Assembly: GCF_005217605.1 (NCBI RefSeq)
Contig: NZ_SZPX01000002.1
Coordinates: 221,416 to 285,415, forward strand
Reading direction: 5' to 3'
Source: Sulfurimonas crateris
GTDB taxonomy: Bacteria; Campylobacterota; Campylobacteria; Campylobacterales; Sulfurimonadaceae
DNA: 64,000 nt
The translations under genes were made by a program, and so were the position numbers. Shown here one piece after another: positions 27,401-34,161 of the stretch (the first letter of the stretch is position 1; every line of letters begins with the position of its first letter). Under the pieces are notes generated by a model that saw only the letters and a program-made list of their open reading frames with translations, had not been told where the DNA came from and searched no databases.

Positions 27401-27823
27401 GATGCCACAAAAACTTATGATGGAAATGTTTACTCAGGTGCTAATGGAGTAACATACTCTACGACTCCAAATAGCAATTTATTGGGAACGCTAAATTACG
27501 GAACAGATATTGATGCTGGGACATATACTTTAACACCATCAGGACTTTACTCAAATCAACAAGGGTATATTGTCTCTTATGGATCAGGAACATTAATTAT
27601 TAACCCAGTGCCAATTATAACTCCAACAACATCTAATACTCAGGTTATAGATACAAGTGAAATCAAACAGATAAAAACACCTGTCAAAAACGGTATAGCA
27701 TTTAGAACAGACAATATTATCACCCCAAATAATCTTCTAAATGCCACAATATTTAGCCAAACAAAAATAACCAACAACGGCGTAAAACTACCGGTCGGTT
27801 TAATAAATAATGAGGAATTATAA
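24416..27823 (+). CDS. TpsA exoprotein 2 with many GLUG repeats
   Basis: 1135 residues, related to TpsA 1 over the signal peptide and TPS domain (SRFRILKGGKIALV, INWQSFSVAPTETVNFVQP, GQVFLLNPNGIVF). The middle (about 440-990) is dominated by GLUG-type units such as VGGLAGYNLGSITNSY and VGGLVGENGS, in two blocks each opened by a FDGLGHTISDL-type segment. One MBG-like domain (VTANDATKTYDGNVY) and a short tail follow. The ribosome site of the TpsB gene lies within its last codons, so the two are translationally linked. Likely a secreted adhesin; the target is unknown. Confidence 0.9.
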   Translation: MKTNHEYKSRFRILKGGKIALVVSTLFGTMTLLSAAPSGGVVTTGTATIFQTPNTTTITQTTNKASINWQSFSVAPTETVNFVQPNSASVTLNRVVGVTNSLIEGTINANGQVFLLNPNGIVFSKGSSINVGGLVASTLNLSDEDFQVGNYTLSGNSTNAILNLGTINIKDNGYAVLAGNSVSNEGFIKATLGDIHLVGASKVSLNINGNSLINLTIDKGILDALVENKGAIQANGGEIYLTSQALNTVLNGVVNNRGIIEADSIDSHNGKIILFAHGGTTNIDGTLSAKDGFIETSGTNLSVASSTDIQTKKWLLDPVNLTIDSSGLADTVSAIAVQNSLSTADVELQADQDITVDEDIIWGEATKLTLTAGDEIFVNATINNTNATTGGVYFNAANRNNKVAFDPTTGKVIVNNVFQLQWINQALNGKYELGSNIDASATSSWNSNAGFVPIGTSSNKFTGSFDGLGHTISNLFINRPTENYVGLFGDTNTGSIIQNLGLTNVNIKGRSDVGGLAGYNLGSITNSYVSGRVDGIYSVVGGLVGQNDGTLTKSYSTAQVSGNFKVGGLVGHNIGSITNTYATGKVSGGTSGALVGWNAGGSTLTDSYWDIDITANRVGANFGTITNLTGVHSSTSTIDAFTQATYSNLDFTNTWYMIDGETRPFLRSEYSTTISNDHQLQLMAMDLSANYTLANDITYSGDMWSSRGFNPIGNQSSQFTGGFDGLGHTISDLFIDRGTTDFIGLFGFINSNLTIQNIGLENVDITGQNYTGGLVGWNTLTINNSFTTGKVSGATSVGGLVGLSENTIKNSYSTSNVEGNSNNTGGLVGYNSRKIENSYATGNVSGRDYVGGLVGENGSASSEIINSYATGSVTTTNDYAGGLVGHSYGSITDSYATGHITSGRYYIGGLVAGNTNGVINNSYWDIDTTGTSVGFSSNSGTITNLTGIHSTTGTIDAFSQATYTGFDFTNDWIIYEGDTRPLLRTFMTPITVTANDATKTYDGNVYSGANGVTYSTTPNSNLLGTLNYGTDIDAGTYTLTPSGLYSNQQGYIVSYGSGTLIINPVPIITPTTSNTQVIDTSEIKQIKTPVKNGIAFRTDNIITPNNLLNATIFSQTKITNNGVKLPVGLINNEEL

Positions 27824-27824
27824 A

Positions 27825-29498
27825 ATGTTACAAAAATTAAAACAAAGTTTTCTAACTTTACTGTTGCTGGCAAGTACACTATTCGCAGCTGATATACCGG
27901 ATTCAGGAAGTATCTTAAATGAGATAAAACCTTCTTTAAAACAACTAGAAAAGAAAGCACCGCCGGTTATTCCTATGCAAGAGTACAAAGCTCCCATCAC
28001 TGGAGATGACACGCTTAAAGTGCTGGTAAAAAAGTTTGAGATACAAAACAATACGGTATTTTCTACTGAAGTTTTGCATGACCTCATTAAAGAGTATGAA
28101 GGTAAAAACTTAACTATTTTAGAGATTAAAAAAGTAGCAGATATTATTACAAAATATTACAGAGCAAATGGTTATTTTGTGGCTCGTGCTTATATTCCTG
28201 TGCAAGACTTAAGCGATAATATTGTGAGAATCACTGTTATTGAAGGTGTATACGGCAAATTTAATATAAATAACTCATCAAAAGTAAAAGAGAGTACTAT
28301 AAAAAGGTATCTGTCTGAATTTGACAATGAAGAAGTTATATCTATGGATAAACTTGAAAGACAGATATTTCTTATAAACTCATTATCTGGACTTCAAATA
28401 GTAAACGCAGAAATTGCTCCGGGAGAAACTGTAGGAAGCAGTGATTTTACTATTACCGCTGAAGAGTCTAAAAGAGTTGAGGGTCATATCTCAATGGATA
28501 ACTATGGAAATAAATATACAGGTGATGAACGAGCCAATATTGGAGCAACACTCAACTCTCCTTTTGGATATGGCGATGCTCTAAGTATCTATATTCTCAA
28601 CTCTTTTACCGATGAATTGAAATACGGCAGAATTGCTTACTCCTTACCTGTGGGCAGTGATGGGGTTGTGACAAATATAGGTCTTAGCAAGCTGAAGTAT
28701 ACTTTGGGAGACAGTTATAAAGCTCTTGATGCACATGGAGAAGCTACTCTTTTGGAAGCAGGAGTTAGTTATCCTATTATTAAAACATATACACGCAGTT
28801 TGGATTTAAAGGGAGAGTTTGTTCACAGAGTTATGTCGGATTGGATGAGTGGTGAAAAAGATAAAAAAAGTATTGATGATTTTACTTTGTCACTTACTTC
28901 TTATGAAACGATGAATCTATTTGAATTGCCGAGTTCTTTGCTGAGCGTTATCTCTTTTACGCACGGGCATAAAAGTTTAAAAAGTCAAACTGCAGAGACA
29001 AATGATGCCATTGTACAATCAGAAGGGAGTTTTTCTAAGGCAAACCTAAACTTGACTCATGCTTTGGGGTTCAGTGAAAAGACACTGTTGACAACACGCT
29101 TTAATGCTCAAACAAGTTTTACCAGAAATCTGGACTCAAGCCAAGAGTTATCTGTAGGCGGTGTTTATGGTACAAGAGCATACAGTGATAATGAACTCTC
29201 GGGAGATAAAGGTTTTTTCTTCTCGACTGAACTTGGCTATACTCTGCCTGCAGTTCAAAATCTTTTGCATAATATGGGACTATTTTACGATACCGCTAAA
29301 ATATGGTCCAACACAAACAGATGGGCAGGACTGAGTGACAATACTAGAAGACTTAGTGACATAGGAGTTAGTTATAATGCTTCATATAAAAGTCTAAATT
29401 TTAAAGCTTCTTACGCTCATGGGTTTGGAAGTGAGGCAACGCCTGTATCACAAGAGTCGAGAAATAAATTTTTGGCTCAACTGTTTTGGTTGTTTTAA
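27825..29498 (+). CDS. TpsB outer-membrane transporter (ShlB/FhaC family)
   Basis: 557 residues from the ATG at 27825, with GAGGA eight bases upstream; an ATG five codons earlier overlaps tpsA and lacks a ribosome site. The signal peptide ends near LFAADIPDSG. A POTRA region (about 60-210) contains VADIITKYYRANGYFVARAY and IVRITVIEG. The rest is a 16-strand-type barrel with GVYGTRAYSDNELSGDKG, the conserved extracellular-loop region of the family, ending in a C-terminal LFWLF with terminal Phe. It should export both exoproteins encoded upstream. One base separates it from tpsA 2. Confidence 0.93.
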   Translation: MLQKLKQSFLTLLLLASTLFAADIPDSGSILNEIKPSLKQLEKKAPPVIPMQEYKAPITGDDTLKVLVKKFEIQNNTVFSTEVLHDLIKEYEGKNLTILEIKKVADIITKYYRANGYFVARAYIPVQDLSDNIVRITVIEGVYGKFNINNSSKVKESTIKRYLSEFDNEEVISMDKLERQIFLINSLSGLQIVNAEIAPGETVGSSDFTITAEESKRVEGHISMDNYGNKYTGDERANIGATLNSPFGYGDALSIYILNSFTDELKYGRIAYSLPVGSDGVVTNIGLSKLKYTLGDSYKALDAHGEATLLEAGVSYPIIKTYTRSLDLKGEFVHRVMSDWMSGEKDKKSIDDFTLSLTSYETMNLFELPSSLLSVISFTHGHKSLKSQTAETNDAIVQSEGSFSKANLNLTHALGFSEKTLLTTRFNAQTSFTRNLDSSQELSVGGVYGTRAYSDNELSGDKGFFFSTELGYTLPAVQNLLHNMGLFYDTAKIWSNTNRWAGLSDNTRRLSDIGVSYNASYKSLNFKASYAHGFGSEATPVSQESRNKFLAQLFWLF

Positions 29499-29529
29499 GA
29501 TAAAATATAAGTTATATTTGTAAGGGAAT

Positions 29530-30816
29530 ATGATGTTTACAGCAACTCTATTTTTTATTATTATATTTCTTGTTTTGTGGATATTGCGATTAAAAAAGAA
29601 GATTAATAAAAAAGAAAAAATAGAAGAAAATTGTAAATACAGAGAAGAGCACTTTAAAAAACTCTTTGATATGGCTCCGATATTTATTGACTCTTTTGAT
29701 ACAAATGGGCATTGCTATTTATGGAACAAAGAGTGTGAGAGAGTATTTGGCTGGACTATTGATGAGCTCAATGCACATGAAAACGTGTTTGCACTTTTCC
29801 ATCCAGACCCGGAAGTTCAAGAGACAATGAGAGAAGCTTTTGCAACTCGAAAAGAGACACAGTACATTGATATGAGTCCCTTGAGTAAAAGTGGAGAGCC
29901 GATACCAAGCAGATGGATAAATGTCGATTTGTCAGAGGGTGAGATTATCTATATAGGTATAGATATGCGAGCTCAAAAAGAGGCAGAAAAAAAGCTTTTG
30001 GAAGCTCAATATGAGTTAAGAGAGCTGAACAACTCACTTCAAGAGAGGGTTGATGTGGGTATTAAAGAGATTTATAAAAAAGAGCAACTTCTCCTTGGAC
30101 AGTCACGAATGGCTCAAATGGGAGAGATGCTAAGTATCATTGCGCACCAATGGAGACAACCTTTGAGTGTCATAGATATGAGCGCTTTTAGTATACAAAA
30201 TAAAATTGATTTGCAAAAGTTTGATTTTGATGATAAAGCTTCACAAGTAAAGTTTTTAGAGTTTTTAACAAAAGAGATAAAAGATATACATAGGTATACC
30301 CAGTACTTAACAGGCACGATAGAAGATTTTACAAACTTTTTTAAACCAACAAAAAGAAAAGAGACGACAACCTTGAATGTGCCGATTGAAAAGGCATTGA
30401 ATATTCTTGATAGTCTGACAAAAAAAGAAAATATCGATGTAAAAGTTGATATTCAAACCTATAAAAGGGTAAAAATTTATACCTATGAAGTGATGCAGGT
30501 TGTTTTAAATATTATTAAAAACAGTATTGATAATTTTATAGAAAAAGAGATACTCAACCCCACAATAAACATTAGTGTTAATGAAGATAACAATAAGTTT
30601 ACTATTCTTATTTGTGACAATGGAGGCGGCATCGACGAAGCTATTTTAGAGAAGATTTTTGATCCATATTTTTCAACTAAAAGTGAAAAAAACGGGACGG
30701 GGCTCGGACTCTATATCTCTAAAATAGTGATAGAAAACCATAGCTTTGGAATGTTAAATGCAAAAAATATTCACAATGGTGCTTGTTTTGAAATAATTTT
30801 GTATGGAGAGAGGTAA
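29530..30816 (+). CDS. PAS-domain sensor histidine kinase
   Basis: 428 residues. One N-terminal membrane helix (about 3-20) is followed by a PAS domain (about 40-160; FDMAPIFIDSFDTNGHCYLWNKEC), a coiled coil and an H-box (MLSIIAHQWRQPLSVI, phosphorylated His). The ATPase domain has an N-box (VVLNIIKNSIDNF), G1 (CDNGGGID), an F-box (IFDPYFST) and G2 (GTGLGLYIS). There is no periplasmic sensor, so it probably senses through PAS. It starts 31 bp after tpsB on the same strand and overlaps the regulator gene by one base, so it may be co-transcribed with the secretion genes. Confidence 0.94.
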   Translation: MMFTATLFFIIIFLVLWILRLKKKINKKEKIEENCKYREEHFKKLFDMAPIFIDSFDTNGHCYLWNKECERVFGWTIDELNAHENVFALFHPDPEVQETMREAFATRKETQYIDMSPLSKSGEPIPSRWINVDLSEGEIIYIGIDMRAQKEAEKKLLEAQYELRELNNSLQERVDVGIKEIYKKEQLLLGQSRMAQMGEMLSIIAHQWRQPLSVIDMSAFSIQNKIDLQKFDFDDKASQVKFLEFLTKEIKDIHRYTQYLTGTIEDFTNFFKPTKRKETTTLNVPIEKALNILDSLTKKENIDVKVDIQTYKRVKIYTYEVMQVVLNIIKNSIDNFIEKEILNPTINISVNEDNNKFTILICDNGGGIDEAILEKIFDPYFSTKSEKNGTGLGLYISKIVIENHSFGMLNAKNIHNGACFEIILYGER

Positions 30817-31523
30817 TGGGGCAGTCACTGTATAAAAAATGTAAACATTTAAGTATCCTTTTTGTTGAAGATTATATTCCTCTTCAAGAAAAAATCTCAT
30901 CGGTTCTTTGTGATTATTTTGGCTATGTTCAAACAGCTTCAAATGGCGAAGAAGGCTTAAGAGAATATGAGAAATTCCAAGAGAAAAATAAAAAAAATTT
31001 TGATATTGTGATGACAGATTATCAGATGCCAAAGCTCACAGGCATTGAGTTAATAAAAGCAATAAAACAACATAATAAAGAGCAGATCTTTATTGTTATA
31101 TCCGCTCATCAAAACACTGAATATCTTATAGAGTATATAAATCTAGGTATCTCATATTTTGTACCAAAACCGATAGGTCCTGAAAATATGTTGGCAGTCT
31201 TAGAGAATGTCAGTAATGTTTTTAAAAGTAATGAATCAGTTCGATTAAACAGCGCATTGGTATGGAATAAGAGTCAAAAAGCTCTTTTTTACAATAATGA
31301 ACTACTGACCCTGGCTAAATATGATTTACTACTGTTTGAAGTGCTCTTGGAAAATATTGGATTTATCTGCTCAATCGATAAGATACTCAACCATTTTTAT
31401 CTCTACAATGAAGATATTAAACAGGAGAATATACGAAATATGGTTGTTCGCCTGCGAAAAAAGATTCCAGATATTAACATAAAGAGTTTATACGGGATCG
31501 GCTACTTACTAAGTGTAGATTAA
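30816..31523 (+). CDS. OmpR-type response regulator
   Basis: 235 residues. The receiver domain has the acidic pair VED (residues 17-19), phosphorylation at Asp68 (VMTDYQMPKLTG), the switch Ser (VISAH) and Lys in PKPI. The C-terminal half is a winged-helix DNA-binding domain of OmpR type (LTLAKYDLLLFEVLLENIG; RNMVVRLRKKI; GIGYLLSVD). It shares a TAATG overlap with the kinase gene. Position makes regulation of the tps genes plausible, with the GCAATT-repeat block as a candidate site; this is inference. Confidence 0.93.
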   Translation: MGQSLYKKCKHLSILFVEDYIPLQEKISSVLCDYFGYVQTASNGEEGLREYEKFQEKNKKNFDIVMTDYQMPKLTGIELIKAIKQHNKEQIFIVISAHQNTEYLIEYINLGISYFVPKPIGPENMLAVLENVSNVFKSNESVRLNSALVWNKSQKALFYNNELLTLAKYDLLLFEVLLENIGFICSIDKILNHFYLYNEDIKQENIRNMVVRLRKKIPDINIKSLYGIGYLLSVD

Positions 31524-31538
31524 AAGATCTCTAAGAGA

Positions 31539-31880
31539 CTAGTTGTTTGCTATCATCTCTTGTACAACTTCTTTTAAAAGAGGTAGGTCATTTTGAATTG
31601 TATTCCAAACTATTTGGCTGTCAACTCCAAAATATTCATGTATTAGAAGGTTTCTAAAATCTTTTAAATCTCTCCATGGAACTTTTTTGTACTTTGATAA
31701 TGTTTCATCACAAAGATGGATGGTGGCTTCACCAATAACCTCAAATTCTCTGATTGTTGCACTGTACACAAGTCTGTTATTTGAAAATGTATCAACATTC
31801 AAGCCGTGTGTGAACTCTAAAATAGCATTTACTGAGTCTAAAATATCTTGCAGAAAAAGAAGCTCGTCCCTTTTAGACAT
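31539..31880 (-). CDS. hepT: HepT-like toxin of an MntA/HepT pair
   Basis: 113 residues of the DUF86/HepT family. The RX4HXY motif is present as RNLLIHEY near residue 82, the catalytic motif of HEPN RNases. Its start overlaps the end of the nucleotidyltransferase gene by eight bases, the usual antitoxin-then-toxin order. Family knowledge: HepT cleaves RNA and MntA neutralises it by AMPylating the Tyr of this motif. All residues needed look intact. Confidence 0.9.
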   Translation of the reverse strand: MSKRDELLFLQDILDSVNAILEFTHGLNVDTFSNNRLVYSATIREFEVIGEATIHLCDETLSKYKKVPWRDLKDFRNLLIHEYFGVDSQIVWNTIQNDLPLLKEVVQEMIANN

Positions 31881-32166
31881 AAATGATCTCTTTTAAGATT
31901 TTCTTTTTTGCTATTGGTTTTAATGTACTCTCTATGCCAAGGTCTACTTTGAGTTTGAAGGCATCTTCAAGTTCTCTTTTGAGTGCAAAAAAGGTACTTA
32001 AACTCTTTTTTTCGTTTAACATCTCTATGGCAATATCTATGTCGCTCTCTTCTTTAAAGTCACCGCGTACGTAACTTCCAAATAGACCTATCTTAGTAAC
32101 ACCGTATTTTTGAAAGAATTCATTTTTATGCTGTGATAAGAAGTCTAATATAAACGCTTTTGTCAT
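31873..32166 (-). CDS. mntA: MntA-like minimal nucleotidyltransferase antitoxin
   Basis: 97 residues with the exact GSX10DXD signature (GSYVRGDFKEESDID, residues about 30-44) and a third acidic strand in KLKVDLGIE. This is the minimal nucleotidyltransferase fold that AMPylates HepT. It lies directly upstream of hepT with overlapping ends, so the pair is a complete type VII toxin-antitoxin module. Confidence 0.9.
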   Translation of the reverse strand: MTKAFILDFLSQHKNEFFQKYGVTKIGLFGSYVRGDFKEESDIDIAIEMLNEKKSLSTFFALKRELEDAFKLKVDLGIESTLKPIAKKKILKEIIYV

Positions 32167-32301
32167 AAAAATGCCTTGTGTTCCATAAATTTATTTGAAA
32201 GATTATAGCAAAAAATGGATATTTTTTTATATGGCATGGATTTTTTCAGTATGTAAAATTCACTCTTTGGAGCGTAAATTAAATCAGTTCTCTTAAATGT
32301 T

Positions 32302-32480
32302 TTAAAACTTAGTGTCTTTTTTGTTTTTTGAGATGAACTCATCTGCAAACCTGAGCATATTTTTGTAGTGGAGAAATATCTCTCTTAACTGCTTTTAAAA
32401 CACCGTATGAGCAAGATATAAAGCGTTGTGATGCTTCATTCTCTCATAGAGCATTTTGTCGCTTGTAAGAAGATGTTTCT
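32302..32480 (-). pseudogene. Decayed reading frame, unidentified
   Basis: On the minus strand a protein-like stretch (KHLLTSDKMLYERMKHHN..., then, after an in-frame TAA at 32395-32397, LHYKNMLRFADEFISKN) ends in a stop at 32302. It has no usable start and I cannot assign it to a family. It fills most of the 351-bp gap between mntA and the 130-residue gene. Confidence 0.35.
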
Positions 32481-32489
32481 GTTTTCAAC

Positions 32490-32516
32490 GCATAAACCCG
32501 ACTTCGGCGTTTATGC
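32490..32516. terminator. Hairpin after the 130-residue gene
   Basis: GCATAAAC / GTTTATGC arms extended by CCGA/TCGG with a one-base bulge, one base beyond the stop codon of the minus-strand gene. There is no T run, so it may be a stability element rather than a terminator. Confidence 0.4.
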
Positions 32517-32517
32517 T

Positions 32518-32910
32518 TCATTTTAGTTCAAAATGTGCAAATGCACCCTCTACACTTAATACATTTTTATAGCTGGTCTTTGTTATAGTTACCTTTTTTG
32601 TAGTTAAGTCACACACCGCGATACGAAAGTTTGAACCCATATACGGTTCAACAATGCAGATGATCTTATCATCGATCTGTCTTGTTGCATGGATAACACC
32701 TTGGAGCGTATGAAAAAAATATTTTGGATAGCTCAAAGGCGTGATCTCTACAACCTCCGCAACTATTTTTTTGCCAAGATTTTGTCTTATAAGATTGGCA
32801 TCTTCATAGTTGTCAAACTGAACACACCAATCGTCAAACTCTTTATTGAAGCGTTTTAAACCTTCGTCCAAAAAACCGCCTGCCTCTGACTGTAGGGCAA
32901 ATATGCTCAT
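32518..32910 (-). CDS. Unrecognised 130-residue protein
   Basis: A soluble protein with no motif that I recognise. It begins MSIFALQSEAGGFLDEGL, with AGGA before the ATG. The C-terminal half alternates strands (KIICIVEPYMGSNFRIAVCDL) and may be a small beta domain. It is in the accessory stretch between two toxin-antitoxin pairs, followed by a hairpin. Confidence 0.6.
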   Translation of the reverse strand: MSIFALQSEAGGFLDEGLKRFNKEFDDWCVQFDNYEDANLIRQNLGKKIVAEVVEITPLSYPKYFFHTLQGVIHATRQIDDKIICIVEPYMGSNFRIAVCDLTTKKVTITKTSYKNVLSVEGAFAHFELK

Positions 32911-33011
32911 TTGTAGAATCCTGTAAGAATATTCATAATTATACTTGTTAGCTTCTTTGATATCTTTTACAAATGGTAGTTAGCTATGAATTCCATCGGG
33001 TTATTGGGTCT

Positions 33012-33338
33012 TTAAAGGTGCGTTTCAATATCAACGAGTTCTACGCGGGAGCACTCTTTTTTTAAGAGTTTTTTGCTGTTTGCATCATCTTCTGCCAAAC
33101 TCAAAAGATCTGCAAAGTCATCTTTAGAGACTTCAACAGTATGGAGTTCTTTAAGAGTTTCAATGCTGAGCGTTGCCTCTTCTTTGGATTTAAGCGTAAT
33201 ATTGCGATGCCCCTTGGCAAACTCTGATTTTATAGCTTTTGCCACTTTTTCGTTCTTAAGCAGTTCCTTAAGTGAAATCTTTTGATTGAGATCATTATCG
33301 CACAGTACTTTATACGTTACCACTATTTTTCCATCCAT
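33012..33338 (-). CDS. Unrecognised 108-residue charged protein
   Basis: The start is placed at the ATG at 33338, which has AAAGGA upstream; a TTG eight codons earlier has no site. It is Lys/Glu-rich and mostly helical (KISLKELLKNEKVAKAIKSEF; LLSLAEDDANSKKLLKKE) with no recognisable domain. It lies in the accessory stretch between two toxin-antitoxin pairs. Confidence 0.55.
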   Translation of the reverse strand: MDGKIVVTYKVLCDNDLNQKISLKELLKNEKVAKAIKSEFAKGHRNITLKSKEEATLSIETLKELHTVEVSKDDFADLLSLAEDDANSKKLLKKECSRVELVDIETHL

Positions 33339-33358
33339 TATGCCGATTTCCTTTATTC

Positions 33359-33460
33359 TCAAGTTTCCAGCTCTTTTATAGCATCTACAAAGACATTATA
33401 ACTTTCTTGTGAAGAAAATACAAAAGATAAATTGTTTATGTCGATTTGTTTAATACTCAT
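33359..33460 (-). CDS. Possible 33-residue small ORF
   Basis: ATG to TGA on the minus strand, ending 20 bases before the 108-residue gene. The peptide (MSIKQIDINNLSFVFSSQES...) looks protein-like. No clear ribosome site is present. It could be a small gene or the remnant of a longer one. Confidence 0.3.
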   Translation of the reverse strand: MSIKQIDINNLSFVFSSQESYNVFVDAIKELET

Positions 33461-33573
33461 TTAATATCATTTTTATTTTTAAACATGTCTTTTTCCAATC
33501 ACTCTTGACAAACAAACACTTCATCGAAATTAAATATAAAATAACCGAGTGCTAGTTTATAGCTTAAACCAAC

Positions 33574-33601
33574 TTGATATTCACTTTGGTTTTGTTACAA
33601 T
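33574..33601 (+). promoter_or_regulatory. Promoter of the RelB/ParE pair
   Basis: TTGATA and TACAAT are separated by 16 bases, and the -10 ends 30 bases before the antitoxin ATG. This is the best-formed sigma-70 promoter seen in the accessory stretch. Confidence 0.6.
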
Positions 33602-33631
33602 TAGGCATACAAAAAATTATTGGAGAATCTT

Positions 33632-33877
33632 ATGAAAACATTAACAATTCAGGTGGAAGATAATTTTATGAATGATTTTTTAAATTTTGTCGGCACTTGT
33701 AAGGATAAAATCAAAATTACAAAAGATAAAAGTTTAGAGTACGACCCATATTTTTATGAGAGACAGGCAGAATTGCAACAAATCAGAGGTGATATCAAAA
33801 GTGGTAAGGCTGAGATGATTTCACACGATGATTTATGGGAAAATATAGAGACTCATTTAAAAACTAAACATAGTTAA
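33632..33877 (+). CDS. RelB/ParD-like antitoxin
   Basis: 81 residues from an ATG with TTGGAG six bases upstream; a TTG four codons earlier is inside that ribosome site. The N-terminal strand (MKTLTIQVEDNFMNDFLNFV) is typical of ribbon-helix-helix antitoxins. The acidic C-terminus (MISHDDLWENIETHL) is of the type that wraps ParE/RelE toxins. The toxin gene follows after two bases. Confidence 0.8.
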   Translation: MKTLTIQVEDNFMNDFLNFVGTCKDKIKITKDKSLEYDPYFYERQAELQQIRGDIKSGKAEMISHDDLWENIETHLKTKHS

Positions 33878-33879
33878 AA

Positions 33880-34161
33880 ATGAAAATAATTTATAAAACA
33901 GCTTTTGAAAGAGAATTGATTCAAATCATAGATTATATAGCGCAAGATAAAAAAAGTGCTAGTCTTAAATTTGCTTATGAATTAGAAAAGTCAATTTTGT
34001 CGATTTTAGATAATCCGCTCAAATATAAACAATCTATTTATTTCAATGATGAAAATATTAGAGACATGACATATAAAGGCTATACGGTAATTTATGAAAT
34101 TAACTTTGAAAAAGAGTTAATTGAAATTTTCAAAATTTTTAATAGGAACAAGCCTTTATAA
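33880..34161 (+). CDS. RelE/ParE-family toxin
   Basis: 93 residues with the family outline: IIYKTAFERELIQIIDYIAQD at the start, a helical FAYELEKSILSILDNPLKYKQS, then IRDMTYKGYTVIYEI and the closing IEIFKIFNRNKP strand. It either cleaves mRNA on ribosomes (RelE) or poisons gyrase (ParE); residues do not decide which. The last six bases overlap the end of the convergent sbcC gene. Confidence 0.85.
   Translation: MKIIYKTAFERELIQIIDYIAQDKKSASLKFAYELEKSILSILDNPLKYKQSIYFNDENIRDMTYKGYTVIYEINFEKELIEIFKIFNRNKPL

Noticed and set aside
32163..32348. 61-codon frame directly before mntA
   Set aside because: It has no ribosome site, its composition is not protein-like, and another frame of the same strand gives a better protein-like fragment.
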